DNA of 64,000 nucleotides. It comes from Codonopsis lanceolata. Lineage: Eukaryota > Streptophyta > Magnoliopsida > Asterales > Campanulaceae. The stretch is from assembly GCA_013146195.2 (NCBI GenBank), contig CM028381.1:99113002-99177001 (forward strand), in the 5' to 3' direction. The first letter of the stretch is position 1. Every line of letters begins with the position of its first letter. This document shows positions 21,522 through 33,110 of the stretch, piece by piece. Under the pieces are notes generated by a model. That model searched no databases, was not told where the DNA came from, and was given only the letters and a program-made list of their open reading frames with translations. Position numbers and translations under genes: made by a program.

Positions 21522-23006
21522 CCAAATTACAATTCCCCTCAAAAGTATCCACCAAATCACATTGTGCACCCCAACCTTAAGGTTTGTCCCATAATAGTAT
21601 CTGACGTTATTTTTTTTTTTCCTATTTTTCACCTTAACCACAGCCGTTAGAAAAGTCACGTTAATTTGACATTTCTTTATGGATGTTAACTCGAGGGAAG
21701 TATTAGGAATACGGTGTAAACATTTGGGGGTACTAAATGTATTTTAGCCTAATAAAAATTAAGAAATAAAATATAATTTTCTAAAAAAATTATATAAATG
21801 TGTGTAAAGTTAAAATGTTTTAAAAAATGGAGTGGGGGTCCACCATTCCTTTTTTTTCTTGCTGAAAGGAAATCTATAAAAAAGACCCACCATGTTTTCC
21901 GATCTTCAGTCGTCCCCAGAACAAAAATTAACTCAGAACCCGATCTGGGTTTTGTCCACACCCTCCAAATTTCTCACTTAAATTTCTCTCTCTTAACCCA
22001 GAAGATAGATACGCATTTGATTTCATTATCAATTTTTTTTTTATCTTGATGATGAAAACAAAGTATGCAAACAAAAGATATGAAAAACTTTTATTCATAG
22101 ATACCCATCCCATCTCCGACTTCTTATATGAAATTGGACCCATTCACCTTCTCCGATGAAACCCAACCACCACTGAAATCAATCAATTTCTCATCCCCCC
22201 TTTCATCCTCTTACATGACTTAACTTAACTTTACTTTTTCTCTCATAATTCTTTAAATAATTCAACCCGACCACCATGACAGCTGAGGTCGAAATCATCT
22301 AAAACCATAGCTTCTTCAACATCCTCTCAATTTCGATACTTTGTTTTAAGCCATATGCAAGCCGGTCGTATGCCCAATTTTCTTCAACAAAATTGAAGAG
22401 TATTTCAATAAAACCCCTTATCATTTCTCTTAATTCATTCCCGTCTCTCTTTCTGATGAATTCGACGATATGGGTTATTGGTTTTCTGTTAATCCCATGT
22501 TTTTATAAGGGTTTTTAGTAAGTATACTCTATAGCCTCTGATTGCTACTTCAGGAGCGACTTTTGCAGGGGACAGAATGAGGGAGATCGAAGATGGAATT
22601 TGGCTAAAATCGAAAGAGGTAGGCGCCAGAGCTGTGATAGGAGTGACTGGAGTGGGAAGGGTTTAGGCTAGAGATGGCGGCTTCTATATATGGTGGGGCT
22701 GGAGATGGCGGCTATTACGATGGAGCCGAAGATGGGATTGCACCAAGAGATGAGAGAATGAGAGGATGTGAGATTATGGTTTTTCCTTTTAATACATTTA
22801 CTCTTTAACCAGATAAGGAAAATGTCATTTTTGCCCCGCACGTGGAAGATCACGTGTTATTTAAAGTGAATTTTCTAACGTCCGTCAAGGGTAGGATGGA
22901 AAATGGAAAAAAAAAATGTAGCATCACATACCATTATGAGGCAAACCTTAGGTTAGGGTGCACTATGCGATTTGGTGGATACTTTGCGGGGGGAATTGTA
23001 AATTGG
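21522..23006. mobile_element. Foldback element with about 145-bp inverted arms
   Basis: CCAAATTACAATTCCCC at the left is mirrored by GGGGAATTGTAAATTGG at the right. Pairing continues inward through AGTATCCACCAAATC, CACCCCAACC and AAGGTTTG landmarks to about 21665 and 22860. The core contains GC-richer sequence (21830-22760) resembling a gene 5' end but no identifiable protein. No clear target duplication was found. It is probably a MULE relative of the neighbour at 18829. Confidence 0.7.
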
Positions 23007-23107
23007 TCATATAATTATTTTTGGATTATTGAAACAATTATTTATTATTTTTATTTAAAAACATATTTTAAATACTAAATGGGTAACTAAATAATGAAGT
23101 TATAACC

Positions 23108-23282
23108 AAATCTCATTTTGCACCCCAAGAAAAATGATCAAAATAATCTTCATGTGACATGCATATACCATTTTTCGTTACTATTTTCAACACCCATAGA
23201 CGGAAGGGGGTAAAGTGGGACAAATAGAAAAATAAGGTATGGAAGTGAGACACTTCGTAGGTTGGGGTGCAATATGAGATTT
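23108..23282. mobile_element. Short inverted-repeat element
   Basis: AAATCTCATTTTGCACCCCA (23108-23127) is mirrored at 23263-23282 with one mismatch. The CACCCCA end resembles the arms of the preceding foldback, so it is probably an internally deleted relative. Confidence 0.6.
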
Positions 23283-23321
23283 ATTGTGTAATTTTGGGAG
23301 CTAATCATATTTTGGCCCCAT

Positions 23322-24175
23322 CGAAAGTAGTCCAAAATACAAATTTCCCCCTAAGTATATCCACCAAATCCACTTTCGCCCTTAGCGTAATTTTGTAGAA
23401 TTTCCATATTCCATGTCAAATTTGGTGATGATGATGTCATGTCTGGTAATCGTAGTGATAGACACGGTGGCGAATAATGTTTAAGATCGATAATTTGGTC
23501 CAATCAAACCATAAACAATATCAACGGTGCCGATGAGAAATTTATTAGAGTTGAAGATAGGGACGATGAAGACGGATTGAACCATGGCGTGCCTCATCTT
23601 TGTCGTATACATTTGTGATTGGTTCAAATATGAGTTTTGAAATTCGTGGTGTATGCTTGTGTATTGTGTTGTACGAGAGAGAAAGGGAGAAATGTCGGGG
23701 CCTGTGACAGCTTTAATTTTTTGTGGGTTCTTATTCGTGACGATCTTGACACCTGATTGTGATTATCTGATCTTCAGTTATATCTCTCTGATATTTGATA
23801 TGATTCCGCTCTATTTTTATTTATTTTTCAATATAAAATTTTGAATAAAAGATTCATACACTCTTGAGTTTTATCTCAATTAAAATTTACATAAGAGGTC
23901 ATTGATGGAGAAGAAGCAGAGAAAGAGTTGTTGGAGAAGAAGAAAAAAAAGTTTCTCTTTGGGTAATAGAAGCAGAGAAAGCGTTGCCAGAAAATGACCA
24001 AAATACCTTACACGTGAAATCTCATGTGCACCTTAATGTCAAATTGGTAACCTTCGTCGTGTCTAGGGGTAAACTAGAAAAAAGTTTTAAAATGATATGA
24101 AAATGACACAAAACTTAGGTTGGGTGTGGCAAAGTGGGACTTCATATATATTTTGGTGGAATTTTGTATTTTTTA
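23322..24175. mobile_element. Probable decayed foldback element
   Basis: CCAAAATACAAATTTCCCCC with nearby CCACCAAATCCACTTTCGCCC at the left is loosely mirrored by GGCAAAGTGGGACTTC...TTTGGTGGAATTTTGTATTTTT at the right. The match is imperfect and the ends are approximate. Confidence 0.45.
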
Positions 24176-24870
24176 GTGTAACTATATACTTTGGGGTTGA
24201 GAGTTTGATTCTCCAACACAATTTTTTTTAAAGAGTCATAAATTCTAGAAACGACATAAACAAAGTCTCCAACAACAATGTAATCATCTAAGATAGTAAG
24301 TTTCAATTGTTTTCAATTTTCACACTGATAAAAATAAATGAATTTATGTTTGGTATTAAAAAAAGAGATTTAAAAATAACCAATAAAAAAAACAAATGTG
24401 TAGGATAGGTTGTTATACAATGACTAAAAACATACATTATAAATGACCGAAAAACAAAGTATCAGAAATGCTATATACACAACAACATAATTTATAAGTC
24501 TAAAAAACTGTAAAGATTAAAACACACAAAAATCTAATAATTAAAAGTCAACAAAAAAAAAATGAAGGAACTAACAAATCACTTTAAAAAAATCATTAAC
24601 ACCACATGTAATGCACGTGAACCTTACTATTAATGATAAAAGTATAAGTTTTTTCATCTAAATACTTTTAAAATCAGTATCACTTTTTAACCAATGTGTG
24701 ATATATCTCTTCTATTGCTAATAATAGTAAAAGTCTTTTATCTAATCTAAAATAATTTAAAATCAACATTATTTTCTAACCAATATGAGAAACATACATT
24801 ATCTATTGGTAATAATGGTAGAAATCTTTTATCAAAATACTTTGAAAACCAACATCACTTTCTAACCAAT
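24176..24870. other. AT-rich intergenic DNA
   Basis: No gene. The part from 24640 to 24870 is a further set of CTAACCAATGTGAGATAC-type repeat units, like 13900-15420. The adjacent LTR is inserted in one of these units. Confidence 0.55.
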
Positions 24871-25138
24871 TGTGAGTGTCTCGTTTTGAACAGGTCCGCG
24901 CTACTGAAAAGCGGACGAGTTTCAAAACTTCGAGCGCGTGGAATACGCTCAGCCTCATTTGTGGACTCAAAATATTGAACATAGTCGCCACCTCTATTTT
25001 AGAATTAAACAGAGAATGCAAGGGTTTAGAGGCTAATTTACGAGTTGGGAAGGGGTAAGGCACCAAACTTGCCCTTTCGGTCTCAAAATAGATTTTTTGC
25101 TCAATATATTCTTTTTATAAATTTAATTTATATAAAGC

Positions 25139-25152
25139 ATACATATACATAC

Positions 25153-25250
<98 letters not shown>

Positions 25251-25262
25251 ATGTATATATGT
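25139..25262. repeat. Compound (CATA)n/(AT)n/(GT)n microsatellite
   Basis: Simple sequence inside LTR-A. The associated ORFs are artefacts of it. Confidence 0.95.
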
Positions 25263-25920
25263 GTGAGAGGAAAAATAAAGGAAAACTTATAACAACTACA
25301 TTTTAGAGTTGCAAATAGAGCATATGAAAATTTTGACTATAATGACGACTTTATTTTATAGTTATTTATCACATAAATTTTACCAGTATAACAACTTATT
25401 TTATTATATAATACTATTCTAATAATATTATTCTAAATAAAAAATAACAATTACTTTGGGTACCTACCTCTTGAAGCGTGAATGTTTATAAACCGGACCA
25501 ACTTTGCTTAAGTAGGCTTTTAGGTGTGCTTGCTCTGTCCTTCTGGAAGAGAGAGTCTTTTTGTTGAAATTTGGGCAACGTAACTGCTTGTTTTGGTTAT
25601 TTTTCACCTTGGAATCCAGACAGCACAACTGCTTGTATATGTTTGAAATGTCTTTGGTGTCGAGTCTAAAATTGGGCAGCGTAACTGCTTCATTCGACTT
25701 GATATTGCGTCTGAAATCGGGAAGCACAACTGTTTGCTTTGGCCTTTTGGAGACGATTAATAGGGCGATAATCTAATCTGTTAACTAGGTTTATATTTGG
25801 CCGGTGAGTATAAGTGTTTAGGAAGAATTTGGTAGCTTAAGCACTATGAGATTTCTCTGAAAACCTTCTGCGTATAAATTTCCTCCGTTCTGAAATCTCT
25901 GAAAGCACTGGGCGGAGACT

Positions 25921-25930
25921 TCTATTTATA
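25921..25930 (-). promoter_or_regulatory. LTR-A TATA box
   Basis: Minus-strand TATAAATAGA, at the same relative place as in the three other Tat LTRs. Confidence 0.6.
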
Positions 25931-26293
25931 GGCCGATGAATCTTAACTACGAAGGCAACAGAAGATATATTAAGTTTGTGCTTTACTGTGTTGTACCATG
26001 CGCTGAAAGATTTATACCAAAGAAGGAAACTAAAGACGGAAACAACAAAAATGGGGGCCCCCTACAACAATTCTGGGCGCAGCGCCCATTTTTGTAGTAG
26101 GTTGCGCCCCTTTTTGCTTTTCCTTCACTTTTTGACACTTTTCCCCCTTCTTCTCTTTGTTTGTCTGTTTTGTTTCTTGTTTCTTCATTTGACACTTTGA
26201 ACCCCCTGAAAGTTAACGTCTGTTAGCCCTTTTTGACTGGATTTAACATTTTATAGAATGTTACAAATAGGGTACGGAATTGGGGTGTCTACA

Positions 26294-27107
26294 GAGCCCC
26301 TCAACGATGGAGTTTATAGGTAAACTGAAATTTACCAGTAAACGAACAACGTTGATAAGAATAGACTCCCTAATTTCGAGGAAATCATAACTAGGAAGAA
26401 ATTAAAAACAACAGTTTATGATGCAACACATTATAATCTCATGCTTTTATGCTGTGGTGCTCGGACCTACCAAGATAGGCTGCCTATTTATCCCTTTTGA
26501 GAATCAGACCGAACGTAGTTTGGCTGAAGCCAAACAAAGTAAGTGTTGATCTTTCCCAATGACCCGGGGTTCGCACCCCTTGTGGAAAGGATCAAAAACA
26601 GTAACCAAGGATAACATGATACGACGACCATTCCCAATGACCCGGGGTTCGTACCCCTTGTGGAAAGGATAAAAACAGTAATCGAGGATAATAATGATAT
26701 GACGACCATTCCCAATGACCCGGGGTTCGCACCCCTTGTGGGAAGGATCAAAACAATAACCGAGGATAATCATGATATGATGACTATTCCCAATGACCCG
26801 GGGCTCGCACCCCTTGTAAGAAGGATCAAAACAGTAACCGAAGGAACAAGCATGATATGACGACCATTCCCAATGACCTAGGGTTTGCACCACTTCTATG
26901 AAGGATCAAAACAGTAAAGATGGAATATGCATGATATGACGACCTTTCCCAATGACCCGAGGTTCGCACCCCTTCTGGGAAGGATCAAAACAACAAAAAT
27001 GTTACCAACACGATCATAAAATGCATGTGACCGATAAAGTAAAATGTAGATACTCTGTTTTTTCTCGCAGGGTGGTGTTCCGTGGAATACGAAGCTGATT
27101 TGTTGGT
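26294..27107 (-). mobile_element. 3' untranslated part of a truncated Tat-like element
   Basis: The sequence just upstream (minus strand) of LTR-A. It starts with the polypurine tract, shares GAGCCCCTCAACGATGGAGT with the same site at 48742, and shares the CGGACCTACNNNATAGGCTGCC block with 48977. It holds the 78-bp tandem array and no coding sequence. It is cut off at about 27107 by the inverted Tekay LTR piece. Confidence 0.65.
26555..26998. repeat. Tandem array, six units of 78-80 bp
   Basis: CCCAATGACCCGGGGTTCGC recurs at 26555, 26633, 26711, 26789, 26869 and 26948. Each unit carries GGGGTTCGCACCCC, a small palindrome, followed by AAGGATCAAAACAGTAACCG. The last two units are more diverged. 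Tandem repeats between pol and the 3' LTR are usual in Ogre/Tat elements. Confidence 0.9.
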
Positions 27108-27945
27108 TGTTTCTAACGACCCGACCCGAATCTCTATGCGAAATCCCAAGGTCGTGCCGTCAAGACAAGCTAAAAGATGGACAAGTACCTGCTAAGCATA
27201 ATGGTATGAGTCAACAGTTGAGCCAGCAAACTCTGAGCATGAATGTAAAGCTATAACGGCAATACAGAATAACAAAACTAAAACCTGCGGAAGCAAATAA
27301 TAAGTGGAACCCAAGCCTTTAATGCCAAATCTTGGAATGCAATGCTGAGAAACAACTATCTCTCGACAATTCTATAATGCGCGTGACGCAACATTTTGCA
27401 CGGGTAACGAACCATCGGCAAACCTAAGGTCGGCGAGAAAACAAGATCCCAACCTGATAAACAACCACTCAACGACTATAACATGAGGGATAAATTAGCT
27501 ATAAGAATAAGATTTCAAATGCTTAACTACTAAACCAAAATCTCACGACTAAAGTTGTTGAAGATAGAAACAACAATAACACAATACTAGAATACGCGAG
27601 CTAAAACCTTGCTTGGAAAGACAACGGGAATAACTTCTAAATAAATACAACAGCTCGACCATACAAGTCGGCTTCTAAAATAGTACAATAATAAAATACT
27701 AACACAATCTACCCAAGTAAAGTTTACATAACTTTACATCTATGTCTCACAAAATAGATAAATACAATAATAATAACTCCAAGTTATTGCCCGGAAGACC
27801 ACCTGTTACAACACACTAATCCGCAGCTGCCAGGTGTACTAACGAACTCACTGCACACTAAGGAAAACAAACACACGAAATGAGTCATAATGACCCAGTA
27901 AGCTAATAAATGCAACTGTATGCCATTGCATGGCATAATGCGTAA

Positions 27946-28005
<60 letters not shown>

Positions 28006-28157
28006 CATGGCATCATATAATCATATACAAACAATAATCATGTACCAAGTCATCAAAGTACAAAACTTATATAAACCACATAGCACATTATCTTTCATAT
28101 AAGTGCCCATAGTAAGCCACATAAGGGATAGAGAAGGTACACAATTAGTGCCGTAGT
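27108..28157 (-). mobile_element. Inverted 3' fragment of a Tekay-type LTR
   Basis: Read on the minus strand it aligns with the last about 1 kb of the LTR ending at 32132. Shared landmarks: GACTCATTTCGTGTGTTTG, CTTGTCTTGACGGCACGACC, CTTCTAACTAGCCGAC-like sites and the CTTCCGCAG|TTTTAG region. It abuts the start of the plus-strand Tekay element. It is too diverged to be a recent inversion of that LTR, so it is probably an older insertion into which the plus-strand element jumped. It contains an (AT)n run at 27949-28000. Confidence 0.7.
27949..28000. repeat. (AT)n microsatellite
   Basis: Uninterrupted alternating AT. Confidence 0.95.
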
Positions 28158-31100
28158 TGTAACACCCCGCTCCTTCGTTATCTCGGTTTGCGTGCTATTC
28201 TTGTACTTCTAACTTTGTCGATTGTATGTTTGGTTTGTGAGAGGGTCTAGATATGTTTGAGAGGCCATATTAAGACCAAAACAACATTAAGAGACTCCAT
28301 ATAGTTGTTGACTTGCTAAAGTCACAAGTCGTGACTCGACGATAGTCGGAATACGACGCGATTGAGGGTTTGCTTGCGTTTTGTGTTCGTGACCTCGGTT
28401 TGGGTCTTAGACCTCTTTAAGATGATTTATTAACATGTTTAGATGCATTAGACTTCAAGTTGGAGGTGTTCCTTAAGTCTATCGATGATTTGAGAGTTTT
28501 GGAGATAGCGTTCGTCTCTATCGCGTAGTTCGGGAATCGAGTCGCGTAATCGTCTCTCCTTTGGGATTCTTATTCCCCTAGTTGTTATTCAACTTTCTAG
28601 AAGTATTTAAGCTTCTTCATTAGCCCTTAGACTTGCCTTAAAAGTCTCCTTTCGTTGCTCGTTCGATTGCGAGTTCATTCGTCGTTCCGGTTGCACGTTG
28701 TTGCACCCCTTCCCGGTTTCGCTCCGAGTTGTTTCGGGAGTTGTTCGGGTGTGTTTTAGACTTGTTTTGAGTTGGGTTAGACCTTAGAATGGTTGCCCAT
28801 AAGTTTGGGATCGTTTAGGACAAGTTTAGACCAAGTTTCGGAGGTTCAGGAGCCGAGGCGCCCGCCTGGCACATAGTGAGGCGCCCGCCTCAAGTACTGA
28901 GAGCATCCTTGTGTTGGGCAGAGCCCAGGCGGCCGCATGGAGAGGGGTGAGGCGCCCGCCTCACCTTCTGTGACCAATTACGGGATTTTTCCCCTGTTTT
29001 GATGCTGAACGAATTTTACACCCAAACCCTTATCCTAAACCTTTTCTAAACCATTTCTAATCCTCCCTAACCCTCCTTGATTATGTCCTAACATCTCTAA
29101 CAAGTTTGATGAGTGGATTAGTGAGTGATGGAGTGGATTAATTAAGCCCAAAATCAGATTTTAAGACACCACATTGTGGTGACACTTGTCCCACTCAATT
29201 TTTGGACCAATATAAACCACAATCTGAGATTTTGACTCTCATTTCTCACCCCTCCTCTCCAAAAACGGGATTTCACTCCTCTCAAGCTCTCCCATGGCTT
29301 CTTGAAGACATCTTCATCATCCTCCTTGATTCTTCACTCATTTGCTCAAGCCTCATCCACAAGAAGTGTAGAGCTCGAAGAGAAGATCATTTTCAACCGA
29401 TTAGTTTCTTTCTTTGCTTTCTTTGGTGTTGAACCCTAGTAAGTTACTTCTTCTCTCTTTGATTTTGTACTCATTGATCCTAAGGAAAACAAACTCTATG
29501 CTATTTGAGGTCAATGAGTACACATACTTGCCTTGGGTGATTTTAACTTGTGATTTGAGCATGAGAACTTGTCAAAAGCATATGTAGGATGACCTATATG
29601 ATTGTGGAAGTATTATGTTACTCTCCATCTTGTGTTTCTAGGGTTATGAACATGCTAGAAATCATGTTTACATTCTATTTGGTTTATTATGAAAGTATGC
29701 CTAAAGTTTGGGGCTTGAATGTGTGATCTCACTTGGTATATGAGTATGACCATCTAATTGAAAGTATGAAATCTCTAAATGGGTATAGGGTTATGTTGGG
29801 TTTTATGAATTTTAAGGTTTGTTAATCAAGCCCGAATTATTGGAGAATTGTTGTTATTTAGAGTGGGTGTTAATGTTGATATCGAAGAAAAGTATAAGAA
29901 TGAAACTTAGTATTTGGACTCAACGGAGTCATCATAGGTTCAACATTTTGTTAACGAACTCGGGTTGAAATCCTACAACATTTGGGTGTCGTTTGACTAA
30001 GAGTATAATGAGTCCTTGGGATTGTTAGGCTTGGGAATCAAGCCCGGATGAATTTTGGGATTTTATTGTATGTTTGATTGGAGTGTTAAATTGTGGATTT
30101 ATGAAACCCGAAAAGAATGAAACGTAGAATTAAGACTCATCGGAGTCGTTGTAAGGTTAATAATATAATAACAAGCTTTGGGTTGAGACCCTACGATGTT
30201 CGGTCTCGTTAAACTATGTTTGTGCGCACCAGTATCTCGTTGTGTCCAATTGGGACACTCACGTTATAGAGACCTATTGGGAATTTGTTTAGAACGTGCT
30301 TGTAGAGCACGGTGTATTAGAGATCAACCCATGGTCTCGAGTGCCATTTAATATTGATTATTGGATGAATTCACTATAAGGAATTTAGTCGCGAGGATAT
30401 GAAAATACTTGCGGATTTAGACTACAGGGTAGTTTTGTCATTCATGAGATGGGTCTTGAGGATGTCGACTATAATTGACGAGCGGGACTTTGGCTAAGTC
30501 CGGTGTGCCTTTAAGTGAAGCTAAATGCTAAGCCTTGATTTGTGGTGGTTCTTAGACTAAGTAGTAGTCTTTGATTTAATCTTGAGTTGAGGACTATAGT
30601 AGACCTCATATTGTGAATTGTTGAGCTTATATGCTATTCTTGAATTGGTGATGACTCGAGGTTTATGAATACCTCAATATGTGGTTTTAAACTAAACTTA
30701 CAAGTTAGTTGAACGTGTTAAGTGTGTACATTTATGTGCATAGTTTATTGGGTTTTGTAGAGCATTATGACCTACTTACTTTGATGAATCCTTTTGTGAT
30801 GAACTTGGTCTTTATTGGTTTATACAAGTAAATATCTACTTGAGCATCTTGATTTTGAGTCCAGCTGGCATCTTGGTCGTTTTGTCGGCAATGGGACGAT
30901 TCATAGCCTTTGGAAACATTCGCTATGAATCGCCGCATTGGTACCCTTTATCCTCACTATGTGGCCAATAGTGGGATGTGGTCTCTATTGCCGCCGAGCC
31001 CGATATTGAGCTCCCATTTCTCATCTCAGGGTCGGATGAATGTAACGCGGTACTCATTAGGGAAAACTGGTGAGTAATGATCATTTGAGGAATGAAACCC

Positions 31101-32132
31101 AGCTTATGATCATTTGAAGGGCTAGGCCTGTGTCTTGGTTTGAATATTGAGGGCTTGGCCCAGGTCCTGATTTTGCGTGCTTATGTATAAGCACCTATAT
31201 GAAAGATAACATGCTATGTGGTTATGCAGTATATGTTACATGATGACGTTATACAAGTTTATCGTTGGTATACGTTTAAGATGCCATGATTTTATATATG
31301 TTGGTGCATTATGCCATGTCACGCCATGCTATGCCATATAATTGCATTTAGTAACTTACTGGGTCATTATGACTCATTTCGTGTGTTTGTTTTCCTTAGT
31401 TTTTGCAGTGATCCCGTTAGTACGCGTGGCGGCTTCGGATAGTGATTCCTAGAAGGTGGTCCTCCGGGCTTTAAGCTTGGATTTATTATCATTATTGTTG
31501 TTTTGTATTTGTGAGACACGATTGTAAAGTTATGTAGACTTTACTTGGGTAGACTATATTAGTATTTAGTTATCGTATTATGTTGGTAGCCGACTTGTTT
31601 AGTCGAGCTGTTGTATCTCTTATGAGTTGTTCCCTTTTATTATTCCGAGCATGCTTTAGCTCACTCATCCTAGTAATGTTGGTATTGTCATCTCCGACGA
31701 CGTTAGTCGTGAGACTTGGGTTTAGTTGTTAGAATTTGAATATCTTATTCTTTAGTTGATTTATTCCTCCGGCATGTTATAGCCGTTGAGTTGTCGCTTA
31801 TCGTTGGTATTCTTGTTGCTTCGCCCCTTAGGTTGCCGATGGTTTGTTGCCGTGCGCAATGTTGCCACGCGAGTCGTAGATTTGTCGAGATAGTCGCCTC
31901 AAATTTCTGTATTCCTTAGTTTATAATTATAGGCTTTGGTCTCACTTATGATTTGCTTCCGCAGATTTTAGTTTTTGGTTAATCGATTTTGCCGTTATGG
32001 CTTTTCATTCCAGTTTAGTGTTTGTTGGTTCGACTCTAGACTCGCACCACTACGCTTAGCGGGTGCTTGTCCGCTTTTAGCTTGTCTTGACGGCACGACC
32101 TGGGATTCCGCATTGAGTCCGGCCGGGTCGCA
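28158..32132 (+). repeat. Tekay element 5' LTR (about 3.98 kb)
   Basis: TGTAACACCCCG start and TCGCA end, with the primer-binding site five bases on. It holds a TATAAA at 29211 followed by CT-rich leader sequence. The ORF at 29202-29432 is just leader sequence. GGCGCCCGCCT occurs three times at 28855-28965. Confidence 0.85.
29211..29216 (+). promoter_or_regulatory. Tekay LTR TATA box
   Basis: CCAATATAAACC is conserved in both LTR copies (29211 and 35889), preceded by CCACTCAATTTTTGGA. Confidence 0.55.
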
Positions 32133-32136
32133 CGCT

Positions 32137-32153
32137 TGGTATCGAGCTATAGG
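32137..32153 (+). promoter_or_regulatory. Primer-binding site (initiator tRNA-Met type)
   Basis: TGGTATCGAGCTATAGG right after the LTR resembles the TGGTATCAGAGC site of most plant LTR elements, with one base missing. Confidence 0.75.
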
Positions 32154-32369
32154 TTAGCTATTTCGCCAGATAGGTTCCTGGCCTAGTTTGGGTTGGGTTT
32201 ATTGTTGAGTTATTAACGCCGAGTGTTCTTTGTAGGCGTATTATGTCGAATTTGGCGTGGAGCTAGTTCTAGTAGACTCCTCGTACAACTCGTGGCAACG
32301 AGAGGGGAGAATGTTATGGATCCGCTGCAGTGACTCTCACAGATGTTTGGGATGGAAGACAATTCTATC

Positions 32370-33110
32370 ATTCTTGCGAGATTCTTGAAGTTGAGCCCGA
32401 GAGCTTTCGATGGAGGACCCGATGCTTCTAAAGCGTAACTGGATAGAAAACATGGAGAAGATCTTTGCGCCATGGGTTGTACGTCAAGAGATGGTGACCC
32501 TAGCAGTTGTTTAAATTGATTGCGCGGCCGACCATTGGTGGCATGTGTTACGAGATAGTTGGAGACACCATGGAGCCTCTAGTGTGGGAAAACTTCACGA
32601 TGGAGTTTATGGCACGCTTTATTCGCAAGTAGTTCGAGAAAGAAGAGAAGCGAGTTCACAGAACAAGGAGCTATGACTCGGTGGCTCAAGATTCAATGAA
32701 GTTCACGAGTTGGCTCGCTATCAGTGGTTACTTGGTACCGATGAGGCTAGGAAGACCCAACGGTTTGTGAAGGGCCTAAAGATGAAATATCGTAGGCGCT
32801 GCTCCGCTGCAACTTACGGATTACCGAGTCGCCGTGGATCGTGCGTATGCAATGGAGCCGACATCGAGGAGTATGCTCAAAAGAGAGCCTCGAGTACTAT
32901 TAGGGGCAATGATGGTATAGAGCAGCAAAGACCTCGTAAAGTTAATCAAGAAATCACACGCATCGGTATCTGGAGTGATGCTCCTACCTCTACGGAGACG
33001 ACGAGGCGGCGAGTTGATATGTAATTTTGTATGAGGACGTGACATGCCGAGAACGTATGTTGGGTAAATCAGAAAGTGTTTCGCTTGTGGCGTGATCATG
33101 TTCGTAGGAT
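32370..33110 (+). pseudogene. Tekay gag remnant
   Basis: Pieces of a gypsy gag appear in more than one frame: FLKLSPRAFDGGPDASKA, then NWIENMEKIFAPWVV with QEMVTLA, then ELARYQWLLGTDEARKTQRF with VKGLK. A ruined zinc knuckle (KCFACG...) lies near 33078. Frameshifts and stops separate them. In intact relatives gag would coat the RNA and be followed directly by pol. Confidence 0.75.

Larger units (their letters stand above)
24871..26293 (-). mobile_element. LTR-A: 3' LTR of a Tat-like gypsy element
   Basis: On the minus strand it begins TGTAGACACCCCAATTCCGT at 26293 and ends ...ACACTCACA at 24871, giving TG...CA ends. A polypurine tract precedes it on the minus strand (TTGAGGGGCTC, 26304-26294). 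Hence this is the 3' LTR of a minus-strand element. It shares the layout of the LTRs at 43822, 47907 and 57298 (GTGCTTGCTCTGTCCTTC, a TCTATTTATA promoter complement, a conserved GCGC palindrome upstream) but is strongly diverged. The left boundary is less certain than the right. Confidence 0.7.

Noticed and set aside
25045..25266. ORF ending in alternating Ile/Tyr and Val/Cys
   Set aside because: Translation of the AT/GT microsatellite inside LTR-A.
26504..26893. Minus-strand ORF with repeated GYCFDPSHKGCEPRVIGN-like peptide
   Set aside because: It is the translation of the 78-bp non-coding tandem array (period divisible by three). It has no start context and sits in the untranslated 3' region of an element.
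26555..26998. CRISPR-like array
   Set aside because: The units are direct tandem copies without unique spacers, and the window is plant nuclear DNA.
29202..29432. ORFs MDQYKP... at 29202 and 35880 as a conserved gene
   Set aside because: They are the same LTR leader in two LTRs of one element; conservation comes from the LTR pair.
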